A stretch of DNA of 64,000 nucleotides from Oxyruncus cristatus (lineage: Eukaryota > Chordata > Aves > Passeriformes > Cotingidae). The position numbers and the translations under genes are program-made. The notes under the pieces are model-generated. The model was given only the letters and a program-made list of their open reading frames with translations. It was not told the DNA's origin and did not search any database. The stretch spans positions 1,092,578 to 1,156,577 of the forward strand of contig VXAY01006800.1 in assembly GCA_013399855.1 (NCBI GenBank). The letters are read 5' to 3'. This document shows, piece after piece, positions 12,301 through 24,829 of the stretch (positions are counted from its first letter, which is position 1; each line of letters opens with the position of its first letter).

Positions 12301-15300
12301 TGGCAACAGTGTACTTTACAGCAATATGTCCATTACCGTAATTATTACACTGTCCACTTTTAGAATTAATTTGCTGTGTGGAAAAAAAGAAAAGGAAAAA
12401 AGTAAAAAATGTCAGGATCTGAAAAAAAAAAACCTTGATTTCGAAGCACATGGGATTCACCGAAATGTTCAGACTAAGTTTGTCTTCATTAGGCCTTTTG
12501 TTTAAATGGATGAATTCAACCCGGGGAGGCTTAGTTTAGGCAAAGACATTTGAGGTTTTTTGCTCTATCAATTCTAGGTTCAAGCAAGAGCCCAGTGGCA
12601 AATTTGAAATTATACTTCAAATATATAATGGAGGCATAATGTCTAATGCTTCAGTCAACTATAATAACAAAGAATTTGTTGATTAATCAGTATTAATTTT
12701 GAAAATTTTGTTAATAGACATAATTTGACCACAATGTTTACTAACAAAACTTTACTGAAGATAGAAAAATTAACCACATTTTTTTTCTTTCCATAACTTT
12801 CAGCAGAAGGCTTTAATTTTACTCCCACTAGCTAGTGTAGTGGAAGCTATAGGTATTGTATGACACAATGAGTCCTATATTATCTTCTTTGATACTATTA
12901 CTCATGGCTGCTAAAGATTTAATGAGTCTTAAACTGAAAAAGATGTAGAAAAAGTGCTTATAGGCATAACAATGTGTTACTGATGAGCATCAAAAGATTA
13001 CCAGGACATTAGCTAGGGTTACAGGAAAACCTCAAACCATGTATGTTCCACAAATTCAAAATATTTTCCATAAGCAATCACTGATGAAAGTTTCTTTTCA
13101 TCTGTATTATTATTCTTCATATAAAGCATCAATTCTAAGCCAGTTCAGATCTTTGTTCTTTTAAGTCCGATGTGCCGCAGGTCTGGTTAGCAAGCATTGC
13201 TAATGTTATTTACATTAAAATCACATCAATTATTTACACCAACACACTGCAGATTTGCAAATTTTACTTTCCTAAATCTTGGTTGCTTCTGTGAATTTGC
13301 GTAGAAGTGAACATAGTTTAGTTTTCATTCTTCTTACCTTAAGTAAGTACCAATGTTGATTTGATGCATGAGCTGCTACTTAAGAGGGCATTTTAGGTAC
13401 TGCCATTGAAAGTAAACCTTTGATCTAGAAAGCTTAAGTACAGTGATAATTAGGTTTTGGTACTGAATGTCTCACACATACTTTTTAAATAAGGCTTAAT
13501 ACCAAGTAGGTCGGATTTAAAGATAAACAAATATTTTAGGAATCTGGATACAATAAGATTTCTTGCTGATGTCTATATTAAAACTAAATCACATCAAGTA
13601 TAAAAAAAAATGTTTTTCAAAATTTCTGGTGTATTCAGACAACATTACATTTTGTGTCATACTGCTCTATATCAACATGAAAGTCTCAAAACACCATAAA
13701 GCTGTTCTTTTCACTTATGTAACTCAGTGATATCACAGTAAAGAGGTGTTGATTTGTTGATTGTTGATAATTTTGCTCTTAATATATGGACTTACAGATG
13801 TTTGCAAAAAGTGCTTGTATGAAATAATGCTGTCATTCTGATTTATCATTCTGATACTTTAGTACCAGTTTGTGAAGTGTTTTTCTTTTTTCTCATAAAT
13901 ACTGGTAGGTTGATCATCAAAGGAGCTTAGATGCTGATGGCAGCAGGTACAAATATTCAGGAATAATGGAAGTTAAATTTCAGGAAGAAATAGAAAATCA
14001 TGCTTTTCTAGAGCCAAGCTTCATACTATCCTCTTTTCCCTGTGAGGCATGGGAGTGCAAATGTTATTAAAACAAACAGCAAAGGAGTGCATTTTAAGAG
14101 CAATGTACCTCTCTCCTTCTTCTAAAAATGTGAGTTCACTTGAAATGATTAATGGGAAAGGCTTTCTGGGTTTTTTTTACTGCTGTTCTTTAAAGGGTGA
14201 TAAAGATATATGAACCCCATGATATGCACAAATCCCATGCACAATGACTATGAGTTTGATTCAGTAGCTTATACTCTGGTGTAAAACCTCAGAAAACAGT
14301 GGTAAGGAAATCATGAATCAGAATAATTTATTTTTCATATGTTTTTTCCTTTAAATGTAGAGTGAAAAAAATACTCAGCTAGACAAAAATAGGATTATTT
14401 TGTGGTTCTCCTTGATCTTATTTCGGATTTACTATTTTAAATTCAACTCAGGTGTTATCTCATTTTCTTCCTTGGAGTTAACAGCAGGGCACAATTTTTA
14501 TTTGGATTGGTTTTAAAGTAACACCAGCTACACATTTTGTTACTCTGACAACTTTGAAATTAAAAAAGCTGTAAAATTGGGACAAATTGGCCAACAGTAC
14601 TTCACAGAGGAAGAGCTGAGGTCAAAAATTAGTTTTCTGATGAGTGTAAGGACTTTAAAAGTTTCATGAATGTAAACCAGTCTTTGAAATACCAGCACAG
14701 CAAATTCTTGTAGTGCATATCACAGATGTGGCTCATACCTGTATAATAAAGTTAGTGTTACTCTCAAAATTTACATTAAAATCATAAAATGAAAGAAATA
14801 GACATTGTACCAGGTAATGTCATTTCCACTGGAACTTCTTTTTCCTTGGTAGGTTTTCTCACAGTGCAAATAGACCCTTACCTCTGGGGCACTGATACGT
14901 GGCACAGTTTTAATAATGTTGGGGTTGAAATCATAGGCCCTGTGAATCCACATATTTTCTTTTCAGTGCTGTGGCAATGTAAGGAAGAAAACCCCCGTTT
15001 TTCTAAATCTTATTTTATAGAATTCCTAAAGAAATAGTTTATTAGTAAGCCTGAGTATATTCCTGTTTCCAAAGTAAATCTTGTAGTTGAGGGAATGAGA
15101 ACAGTGCCTGGCATAATTATTCTCCTAGTAAAGATTTTGAAGAGGATAAAAGCCTCTCTACAAGGACACAAAAGTTACAGATGAATATGTCAGCAACAAT
15201 ACCACCTCTATCCCATGTAGAGTCTTTTAGCGTCATCCCCAAAACGTTTGCTAGTCCAACCTGCCCTATCACAAAATGGGGACATTCACCTCATGATCTT

Positions 15301-15370
15301 GGGCATCATGCTATAAAAATACCTCTTAAGCAGCTGAAATACAGCTCTCACAATATTTCCCATGAATCAA
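9340..15370. other. Non-coding AT-rich DNA, no gene recognised
   Basis: No open frame above about 97 codons and none with recognisable protein character. The sequence is AT-rich with scattered TAAT words, for example around 11.2 kb. A CA-rich patch lies near 12.0 kb and short A runs near 12.42 kb. No transposon ends, RNA genes or tandem arrays were recognised. Confidence 0.55.
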
Positions 15371-15373
15371 GAT

Positions 15374-15454
15374 GAAAACAAAAACAACAAAACAAAACAA
15401 ACAAACAAACAAACAAAAAACAAACAAACAAAAAAAAACCACAAAAAAAAACAA
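15374..15454. repeat. A-rich (CAAA)n / (CA)-type low-complexity repeat
   Basis: About 80 bases made almost wholly of A with a C every four to six bases. It produces a spurious Lys/Thr/Gln/Asn-rich open frame on the + strand (15372-15611), which is not a gene. It could be the remnant A tail of an old retrotransposed sequence, but I recognise no body upstream. Confidence 0.85.
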
Positions 15455-15609
15455 CCAGTCAAGTTTTGGATCACAGAGTTGCCACACGAAGATTTATGCC
15501 TCTCTGAGCCAAACAATAAACAGAAAGGGTCTGGTTTGTAGAGCTTTTTGCTCTGTGGGGAAAAGCCGGTTTTGTTTTGTTTTAATCAGTGAGACAAAGA
15601 CTCATCCCT

Positions 15610-16210
15610 GACAAATCTTCCATTGGTTAATGCTCAGCTGAAAAGTGATACAGCATTATGGTGTAGATGGAGAAGGATACAATAGAACAGAAGAAACAGA
15701 TAATCACAATTTCAACTTTATTAGTGGGAAAAAGCTCCCACCCTTAATTTAATAGAGCTGGCGTTCATTTGCTTTTGATGAAATAGAGATTTGAGAAGGC
15801 TGTGCAGATGGCCAACACTGCAGAGAACAGATCTGTCAGGGCTCCTTACGCATCCACAAGGACACAGCATGACAGCAAAGCTTGATGGTCCATGGATCAG
15901 TGCTTCCACATCTTCACAGGCCAAATATTCACAAGCTGATGAGTGCATGGGTGAGGTGGCAAGCATATACCAACCTAAACAAACCCTGTTTGTTATTTTG
16001 TGGAATTACCTGTGGTTCATGGTTTGTCCCGTTACAAGGAACTCCATCCAGGTGACCTTTCTTGGCAGCTATTTTAGCAGAAAAAAGATTTAATGATATG
16101 TCAAGTGAGCTGCTCGGTTATCATGGCAATGGTTCCCTTCACACAAGTTTAAGGCACATTAATAGGGTATTGTGGGAGAGCAGACACAGCTGATGCCAAA
16201 CTGCATTGGA
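15610..16210. promoter_or_regulatory. Candidate conserved non-coding segment
   Basis: A roughly 600-bp stretch with few homopolymers and balanced composition. It carries several motif-like words: CAGCTG, GATAATCACAATTTC, TTTATTAG, TTATCATGGCAATGG and CACATTAATAGGG. Both strands carry overlapping open frames of 80-100 codons (15721-15966 minus, 15791-16093 plus), which fits low stop density better than a real gene. The call rests on texture alone; alignment with other birds could overturn it. Confidence 0.25.
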
Positions 16211-17645
16211 TAGGTGAAAAAAACAGATAATTGCTGTCTCCAGAGGGAAAATTCTGCCAAAACTCACACTGACTTCCATAGTGCATGGATCTAGCATACG
16301 GTTTTTATTTAGCACCTTTAAAAAACTTCAAATGTATATATACTTGCATTTATAACGCGTCAATCACACTTCACATTATTAGATTTAAGATCTTGTAGGC
16401 TACAAATTTACTTATTGTTAGCATTCACCAGCATTTTCAGGACCAATCACAAATTTGATGAGGGATGACAACACCCATTTGCAGCAATTAATACAACCTC
16501 ACAGAAAGCACAGGTTTATGAACCTGATAATCTCAAGTGTTTTGGATTTCTTTGGGTTTAAAAATGCCAGTGGCAACTTGTCAAACTTCATTTGTAAATC
16601 AAAACAGTTTTTGAGTTCTACACCTGCAAAACAAGTGTTCAAAACTTGTAAACTTCTTTATGGATATATATTCTTGGCCTTCAGATGTAGTGGAAAGAGT
16701 CCAAGACAATTTTTTATGGCTGAATTATAAACACTTGAAAAATGGAGTTTGAAATGAAAATGCTGACACAGCTTTAATTATTACAGCATGAATGGTTTTA
16801 TTATACACTATCCACAGTGTCTACACATACAAAGTACATGCTCTAGCATTCTAATATTTCATTTAAGCAAAAAAGCAATTACTTAGCAGATGTAGAGACC
16901 TAAGCATAAATGGGCTAAAGCAATACCTTTATGCTGTTTGAAAACCTATATGGAATGTTATTACCACATAAAAGGGTTTATACTTTAGAAGACTCAAAGG
17001 TACAGAGAACCAGCTAAAGCAATAAACTGCTCTGGTGTACTTAATTAAAAAGCTTCATGTTACTGAAGTCAATTGAAAAACAGAAGGTTTGATTCTTTAA
17101 GGTAATTTTGTCCTTTTCTGTTAAGTGCTTATCAAGTGTTAAAGAATTAAAATGCCGTCCCTGCAGTTTAAAAAGAGAATAATTTGCTTTTCTTCTATTG
17201 AAGGCAATTCTTTATGCTGTCAGCCTAGACATATGTAATAAAATGGGCAATGTGGATGTAATTGGGTGACATGGTTGGATTTAATTTACCTTTAATTAAC
17301 AGAATTGTAGAAGAAGCTGAGAAATCAGTATTGAGACATTTCGGAAAATAATTTTTTAGCGTCAATCTCTTTACATAAAGCTGGAAAACTTTGAAAAAAA
17401 CCCCACCAAAAGCCCCACCAAAAAAAACAAAACAAACCATGCTAAAATATATTCCAAGTTTATGAGCACAGAATTTCAGAGTGGATTTTGATTCAGTTCT
17501 GGAAAAAAACAGCCTCCAGACTGGATTTATTAGTGAAACTGGAAAGCCTATGAGAAATAATAGATTTCTGTGAATTATGCCTCTACACAATTTCTAGTGG
17601 TGTTGTTCATGATCCATTTTAAAGAAATGCCTTTATATCTTTATC

Positions 17646-17659
17646 TTTTTTTTTTTTTT
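17646..17659. repeat. Poly(T) tract
   Basis: An uninterrupted run of about 14 T. Confidence 0.9.
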
Positions 17660-18549
17660 CTTTCTAAAATGGTGCTACAGCTTCATGAAAATGCACTTTT
17701 TTGGGAAGTGTAGGGCTTGCATGCACTTTCTCAACAGGTGAGTGTGGAATGTATACAGCTCAATGATGGCCCTCGTGGTTTCTTCTTTCTTGAGCCAGGT
17801 TTACATCATCCTTGGCATGGTTCATGCTGTGAGGTGATACCAGGTGATGCCAAGAGCAGGCAGAGAACATCAGTGCCCTGGGCCCACTCCCAGGACATAT
17901 TCTGGAGCCAAATGCCATGAGGTGGGTGGTTTGGATTCACCAAGCCAGGTCTGTGCCATGCTCTGGGAGCATCCACCTGGAGAGACTAACTCCCAAGGCC
18001 TTATGTACTGTGTTCAGCACAGCACAAAGAGACAGAGCAGCAGTTTGCTTCAGCTGTAAAGAAATAGGAATTAGAGCAGGAATTATTGCTGTTTCTGTTT
18101 CTGCTGTCTGTGTTGAAAGTTCTGCACTGTTTTACCATCTATGAGGTGTATATGGGATCTAGCATTCAGATAATGCAGACAAGAAAAGCATTAAGAAGAG
18201 AATTTGTTGCTGGCATGTTGAGGTCCCATCTGGTTCCAGCATGGTTTTATGTCTAGAAAGAAGTACAGAACAGGTATATTTTTAATTATTTGGAACGAAA
18301 GGAAAGAACTTGGTGACAGTCAATTATAAAGCTGTTTAACCAAACTTATAGGATATAGAATTTCATTCACTCTGAGTTCATTCCTATTTCAAGTCTAATA
18401 GTCACAGTAGAATTAGAACACTTGATAAAAAATCCAGGTTGCTGCAACAGTTAATTACCATTTCTGAATTACAGGTTTTTTATTTTTCTAACTCCAGTTC
18501 CAACTATTCATTTTTGTAACGTTATTGTCCACATATTTTATAGTCTATC

Positions 18550-18565
18550 TTTTTTTTTTTTTTTT
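18550..18565. repeat. Poly(T) tract
   Basis: An uninterrupted run of about 16 T. Confidence 0.9.
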
Positions 18566-19889
18566 CTGTCTAAAAAATGTGGTCTTTTTAAAGATACTGG
18601 TCTCTGAGTAATTTCTAGATGTATAGCATCCATCCTCTGGTTGATTAATTTTAGGTTAGTACTGTTGCCCTCTGGACATAACTCTTTCTTTCCACTGAAA
18701 GAACAGTAGTAACTATTCTGTAGTACCCACTTCCAATCTGGAGATGCCTGTATTAGGTGCTTAATGGTGCACATGATAAATCTGGAGTTGAATTCAAAAC
18801 TCTGATGTTATAAGTCATATCCTCCACCCCTTTGCTCACTCTCTGACAGACTCTGAAAGCATGGGCACCAGAACTAGAAACAACATCCAGTGGTAGTTAC
18901 ACTAAGAGAAAAAAATACAGAAGTAATTTAATTTCAGTAACCCATATTTCTTTCTTTGGTTTTGATTACAGCCCTTCTTTTTATTTCAGGACAATGAAAG
19001 CAGTAATCCTATCAGTTATGCTTGTTTTAGAGGTGTGGCTTGATTGGTTTTCGTGTGACTCACATTTTGCATCAGCTCATGTAAATTAGAATCAGGCTCT
19101 GTATATATAAAATTTTAGGTCTCAATGAGTTCATATTTCATTTAGTCCTAACCTTTTCCTTTAATTAACTGTATTTTACCCATACTACATAATGCAACAT
19201 AATATTTCAATCAATCTTTAAGCTAGTTTCATGAGTGGATATTATGTTTCTTCTGCATGATATATATTAGGTGAAATCAAATATAGTAAGATCCTATAGA
19301 GTTCACATTCAAAATTAATGCCTACCAAGCAATTTAGCAATCTAACTTGTAAAAAGGATGCTGACTAAATTTATAAATAATTTCTTCATTATTGTGAGAA
19401 TGCTGGAATGTAAACCAACAGTAGGGCAAATTTTCAAATACAGTATGGACTTTACACAGACTATAAAGCAGGGGAGGGGGGAAAAGCATGGTGAATTCAA
19501 GGGAGCAATATGATCTTAACATAGAAAAGAAATTTCCTGTTTTTCAGACAGGTACATTTAACAGTTGTTACTATTTCACTATGGCCATGCACTGGAAAAA
19601 CTTATGGGCACAGAAAAATAAGGAAAGCTTATTTCAGAGTGCTTAAAAACAAGTAAAAACTTAAATACTTTGCTAGTTTAATATTTCATTTTCCAGTGAC
19701 TTCAGTGACTGTAGGAACAGGTCAGTAAGGAACGATGAATCCAGCCTTCTGCTCTCAGTTGCCCTGGTGTAAATAGAGAAATGTTTCTTTCCTGCAGAGG
19801 TTAACTCCGAAGAACAGCACTACCATCAAACCCCTGGCATGTGTACAAGCAAGAAGTGAGTCAAGCCTGAAAACAATGAAAACAGATAG

Positions 19890-20045
19890 AAAAGGGGCCA
19901 ATTAGTCATATCATTGGTAAAATTAAATATGACACGAATAGAGCTAATTATGTCTTTGCTCTCAATTCCAATTTTATTAGTTTGGGAGCCCTTAGAGGTA
20001 GTCTAAATTATATGTATTATGCTTAGTTTGATGGGATTTTTTTAC
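19890..20045. promoter_or_regulatory. Candidate conserved non-coding segment rich in TAAT cores
   Basis: Words such as CCAATTAGTCAT, AGCTAATTATG and TTTTATTAG cluster within about 100 bases without homopolymer or repeat structure. Clustered homeodomain-type cores of this kind are typical of deeply conserved enhancers, but in AT-rich DNA they also arise by chance. Confidence 0.22.
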
Positions 20046-20193
20046 CCTGTTTGCTTTATAGCCTCATGGGTTGAATCCCCAGCTGGCACAGAAAGAGTTG
20101 GTATTACCTTCAGTAGGACTGGAAGCATTTACACAGTGGAGGATTGGGCACCCCAGCTGGATTTGTTGGCTGACTAACCAGACCCTTGGATAG

Positions 20194-20243
20194 TTTTTTG
20201 ATTTTTTTTTTTCATTTCTTTTTTCTCCTTTTTTTTTTTTTTT
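20194..20243. repeat. T-rich low-complexity tract
   Basis: Fifty bases composed of T runs interrupted by a few C, G and A. Confidence 0.85.
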
Positions 20244-20244
20244 A

Positions 20245-21045
20245 CATATGAAAGCATTTAGGTTTTAATCTCTCAGCCTTTCTCTGCAAGCTTTAGAAAA
20301 ATGAACATTAACATACAATTGATTTGATGGAAAAAGGAAAACTAACACTTGCTCAGTCTCTGTAGAAGATGAAAAATGGAGGTGGAAAAAACCCCTCTTT
20401 TATTCTGCAGCAGTGCAAGTGTGCTCTGTAGTACAGCCTTGATCTCCTAGTTTCCAGATCCCAGAACTAGTTAAAGTTCATGACAGTCCTTCATTTAGCA
20501 TGAGCCTTTCCCACACAAACAGAAACATGGACATGCAGGGAATGACATGTATCCAGATATTGTAATAGTATGAAGTAGCTCTCTTTTATTTTGTCTGTAA
20601 CATCGCACATGGTACAAGGAATAACAGGTCTCAGCTGGCACTTTGGTAATACTAGTTATAATTACACCCATGAAAGATGCATTAAAAGAACATTATTATT
20701 ATGGTGGAGTTAATCACTTCACTGTTGCAATATGCTGGAATCAGTGTCGCTTGCATCCCTCTCAAGTCTTGCATAGCACATGTAGTGCCAACTTTGGGAG
20801 ACATTTTTCAGTGTTTGGTATTCTAATCATCATTTCCATGGGTGGCTACAGATCATCTTGTAAATACAATAGTCAAACTTGCTTTGATAACAGACTTATT
20901 AATATCTCTGTGGATCTTGCTTCTCTATTTGCCAATTCTTCAATACAAATGTGTATTTGTATGTAGAACTCACTTTTTAAAAAGAAGTGTGCTATTAATC
21001 CCATTTAGGAGGGGTTCTTTATCAGCAGCATGCTCTTCCAATTGA
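20245..21045. other. Non-coding DNA, no gene recognised
   Basis: A 107-codon + frame (20643-20966) overlaps a second + frame (20842-21045). Neither resembles a known protein, and I treat both as chance open frames. Confidence 0.5.
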
Positions 21046-21049
21046 TCTA

Positions 21050-21245
21050 CCTGGCACAAAATGTGCATTACGTGATATTTTTGAAAAGCAATTCCTCTAA
21101 CAGAATTGTTGTGCCATCAAATAATGTATCACTCTAATGAAGCATTTATTAAACTTATAAATTATCATTTCAGAGATAATCTGGACACATCTCAATTGGC
21201 ATGATTGTCAAGAATAATTATAATTCATTAATATTGAATGTTAAA
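21050..21245. promoter_or_regulatory. Candidate conserved non-coding segment, dense TAAT/ATTA
   Basis: At least eight ATTA or TAAT cores occur in under 200 bases, with a CAATTG word near 21193, a TTACGTGAT word near 21068, and the TTAATATTGAA cluster at 21228-21240. The segment is free of homopolymers and known repeats. It has the texture of a homeodomain-responsive enhancer; conservation has not been tested. Confidence 0.28.
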
Positions 21246-22009
21246 CGGAGGTCAGTGGGAGGGTCATGTAGCAGCACTCCATTTCTGAATCTGTGCAGGT
21301 GACAGAGGGTATAGTGGTCAGTCTTGTGAGAGAGCAGCTGAGAAGCAATGACACACCAGTGAAATTTCAAATCAGTTGAGGTGCAATATTCTCCATTGAT
21401 TCACAGCCACTGAATTAACTGTGGCTGTTGAAGGCACATCTTAAGAGAATAAAGTGAAGAGATAAGAGGATAAGCGATGAGATACATTAAAATAAACAAA
21501 TATTGCCACTGAAATTGGCAATAAAACGTTGTGTTATTAGCAAGAAGTAAGCAATAGTACAGGTACTTGAAGAGGCCAGATTCCTTCATTCAGGGGCACA
21601 GAAAGAATAGAAAGCTGACAGGGAACTCACTTGTGCTTTTTGCTGTCGGAAATAAACCTTTCCGATTTTTACTTCCAGGCTTGGTCAAAACCTCCCTGAA
21701 ATTCCATAGAATTAGTTTTCCCATGGGCTTCAGTGGGTTTTGGTTCAGAATCTTCAAACATAAGCTCTGGATCAGGTAGACTGACATCAGACAACTTCCT
21801 CCAGGATGTATGAATAGATGAGGAGGGATATTCTAAATTTGAGTGATAAATACAGAGACAGAAAGTTTGACCATCCGTCATAAATTCTTTCCCTTCTGTG
21901 AACTATTTTATTTCTGATTCATTACATAACTTTGCAATGAGGCAATTACATTTTATTGGCTTTAAAGTGACAAGGTTAGGTGCTGCAAATGGTAGTATGC
22001 CATTTTTAA

Positions 22010-22255
22010 CACCTGTTGAGAGTTTTTCCTAGCTAATCACAAAGAAGGCATTTTCTGCAGATGCTGTTTTCCTGAAAAATTACTAACATAATCCTTTCAT
22101 AATACCAGCAGCTGTAATAATAACATTAATAACCACTTGAGTGCTTAATCAACATTCATTGGCTAGCAGCGGCTTTCCGTATTGTTTTTAAGATGATTTT
22201 TGCACAAAGGTTGGCAGGAACTTTTTGACAGAGCATTTTTTCGTGTGAAGAAAAT
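22010..22255. promoter_or_regulatory. Candidate conserved non-coding segment with E-box and NKX2-like words
   Basis: Within about 240 bases are CAGCTG followed by TAATAATAACATTAATAACC, then CCACTTGAGTG (E-box and NKX2-like), TTAATCAAC, an inverted CCAAT box (CATTGGCT) and a CpG-containing GCAGCGGCTTTCCG. Dense, non-repetitive and balanced, as expected for an enhancer core. This is inference from motifs only. Confidence 0.3.
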
Positions 22256-22672
22256 GCCAACTTTTCACAGGTACTTTTGAGAGGAACATGTCAGTGGTGG
22301 TGACAGTCTAACCAGATCCCATCCCTAAAGTAAGGGATAGGACAGGTGGTTGTGTGGGGCACAAATAGAGAGAGAGGGAAGCTCACACAAGTGTTTTTTT
22401 TGGTCATCAGTTCATCTGTTTAGGGTACTGTTTGACCTGATGAAATTTCTGTTCTTCAGGTGAGAGGATCAGAGATATTTTTTTTCCACCAGCTGAAGGC
22501 CTCTGGATCATAGTCTGTGCTGGGTGACAGTGTCCATCCTGACATCCCTCAGTTGAAGCTGGATATGGGAGAAAGCAACTCAGCTTAATCTATGTGTGTG
22601 TTAAGGACCATCCTTGAACCAGAAGCAAGACTATTTAATAAGCACATGTACACCTTTTAGTTCTCTTCTTGA

Positions 22673-22724
22673 TTTTCATTATTTTGGTATAATTGATTCT
22701 CTACTTTGTTTTCATTATTTTGGT
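22673..22724. repeat. Tandem duplication, period 36 bp
   Basis: The 16-base word TTTTCATTATTTTGGT at 22673-22688 recurs exactly at 22709-22724, with related sequence between. It encodes a fortuitous repeat of His-Tyr-Phe-Gly in one + frame. Confidence 0.75.
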
Positions 22725-22928
22725 GTGATTTTTTTTTTACTTTTTTACGTTGTTGCTGGTGGTTTTGGTTATTTGTTTGTTTTAAAGCATTCTGCAGTAG
22801 AAAGGGAGACAACAGATAAAAAAAATCATTTTCACTTTTTCTGTAACAAAACTTAAAGAGACTAAAAGGACAATGGTAGAGGCAAAAGAAATCTTCCATC
22901 AAAACCAGGAGGGCATGGCTGCACATAT

Positions 22929-22952
22929 GGTTCTGGATTTGGTTCTGGATTT
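22929..22952. repeat. Perfect 12-bp tandem duplication
   Basis: GGTTCTGGATTT occurs twice in direct succession. A minor slippage event. Confidence 0.9.
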
Positions 22953-24408
22953 GCAATCTGGATGGGAATTTAAGCCTTTTGGCCTGAAAAGTAATGAAAT
23001 GCAATCACTTAAAAAAAAAGGTCTGAAAACTTGTGATTTTCTTGCAATAGTGTTACTATCTGAAATACTTTTTACAGGTTTTTAAGCTAGATTTTGGATC
23101 CTCCCACTCTTTATCCCTCTCTATTGAGACTTTCTTTCAACGAGTACCATTCCTACAGTGCCCCTTACCAAATACAGTGCCAACTTGGTGAGCAGAAATG
23201 CTAATTCTCCATCTTGACCTGTTAAAGGGAAAAGAGACACTTTGTTTAGGCTGAGTGTCTTTTGGTGAAAAAGTATAAAACCTTTATAAAGATAAATAAA
23301 TATGATGCAATTTACACTCTTTTGTGACACTGCAACATCACAGCAGGACCTGGAAGTATCACAAATACTCAGGAAACAATCAGCTAAATGTAGAATAAGA
23401 TCTATTTGGAAATTATAATGTATAATGATGAATACTTGTACTAATATGAAGATCATGAAAAACTCCAATCATTAGAAGGAGGTGATTTTATTTTTTTGCT
23501 GTGCATGATGAGCATAATCAACATCAGTATTCTCAAATACCAGAATGCTCCTATTGATCAGTGGAAATATTTATATCCCTGGTGTGTGTGAGCCCCAGTG
23601 AGCTGTTTAAACCTCACACAGCTCCTCACTTAGAAGGGTAAAAGTGAGAAACTCATTGGATGAGATAAAGAGAGTAAAAAAAGCAAGATAGAAACCCAAA
23701 GGAAAACAAGTGATACAAAAGTCATCTCTTCTCAGCAGTGCACTGTTGGCCAGCCAGTCACCTGCAAAAGTCCTTCCTAGCTTTTATTGATGGACGCAAC
23801 ATTACGTGACATGGAATTTCCCTCTGGTCAGCTGGGGGCACTTGTCCTGGCTGTGTCCCCTCCCAACTCCTCCTTCAGCCTCAGCCTCCTCGCTGGCAAC
23901 GCAGTGTGAGAAAAGGAGAAGGCCTTGGGGCTGTAAAGGTGATATGCAGTAACAGATGAAACAACAGTGTGCTGTCAACATTGTTTGGTCACAATTTCAG
24001 GATGTATTACTGTAGGAGTTGCTATGAACAAAATTGTTCCAGTCAAAACCAATACAATTACTTAGCAGTTACTATTAGATTAGAGGGGATTTTTTTCAGA
24101 GGGAAATGTTTAAGAGGTTGGTCTTTGGGCAGACATGTATGTGACTTTGTGTGTTCCTGAAAATGAAGTGAAAATTGCTGTAGCAAATTCTTATGCTAAG
24201 TCTTTCACTTCTCTTCAAATATTTTTAATTATGCAGGGATACTTTGCTAAGACGAATTGCTTCAATTTCAAAACTTTAATGGCAAAAAAGAAAAGTATCT
24301 TTTTTAAGTTATATTTCCTTAAATCTGAATGCATATTAGACTACATTTATGGACATGTTAACATATATAGTTTGGAACAATATGGGACACAGATTTTTTT
24401 TTTTTTTT

Positions 24409-24459
24409 NNNNNNNNNNNNNNNNNNNNNNNNNNNNNNNNNNNNNNNNNNNNNNNNNNN
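24409..24459. other. Assembly gap (51 N) flanked by T runs
   Basis: Sixteen T precede the gap and eight T follow it. The unresolved sequence is therefore probably a long T homopolymer or a T-rich repeat that defeated sequencing. The open frames crossing it (including the longest one in the window, on the minus strand) are artefacts of translating N and T. Confidence 0.99.
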
Positions 24460-24829
24460 TTTTTTTTGTGAAAGTCTTGTAAAACTCCCAAGATTCTGAG
24501 GGATTTATAGTTTTAATTGCCCTTGAGACAAAATTTTGGTTTTGGTTTTGTTGTTTTTTTAATGGCTGCCATGCAAATGAGACATGATTTGGCTTTATTT
24601 CACATTCTGTCATCAGATACCAAACAACCCAAAACATCAATGGAAATAAAAAATTAGGAAATACCAGAAGTATTGTGAGGTGAGGGGAAAGGGAATGTTT
24701 TACACAAAATTTTTGAAATCTAAGCCCAAAATTTCTGAAAAGCATTGAAAAGTCTATGCCTTTCATAATTCTTTTTTCCCTTGATCTTGCATTCTCTCAC
24801 TGAAAGTTTGTTGCATTTTTGTAGCATAA

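Larger units (their letters stand above)
16240..19880. other. Non-coding AT-rich DNA, no gene recognised
   Basis: Contains an A-rich patch with a CCCCACCAAAA motif repeated at 12-base spacing (about 17395-17440), T runs at 17646-17659 and 18550-18565, and a less AT-rich patch at 17.7-18.1 kb in which three short + frames overlap. No exon structure or repeat family was recognised. Confidence 0.55.
22256..24408. other. Non-coding AT-rich DNA up to the first assembly gap
   Basis: Includes two small tandem duplications (36-bp period at 22673-22724, 12-bp period at 22929-22952) and a less AT-rich patch at 23.8-23.93 kb. The 115-codon frames on the minus strand (22657-23004, 23121-23468) show no domain. 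No gene recognised. Confidence 0.5.

Noticed and set aside
15372..15611. Lys/Thr/Gln-rich 79-codon frame
   Set aside because: Product of the (CAAA)n low-complexity repeat.
24347..24766. Longest minus-strand open frame (139 codons)
   Set aside because: It spans the N gap and T runs; a large part is untranslated N plus poly-Lys from the T tract. Not a gene.
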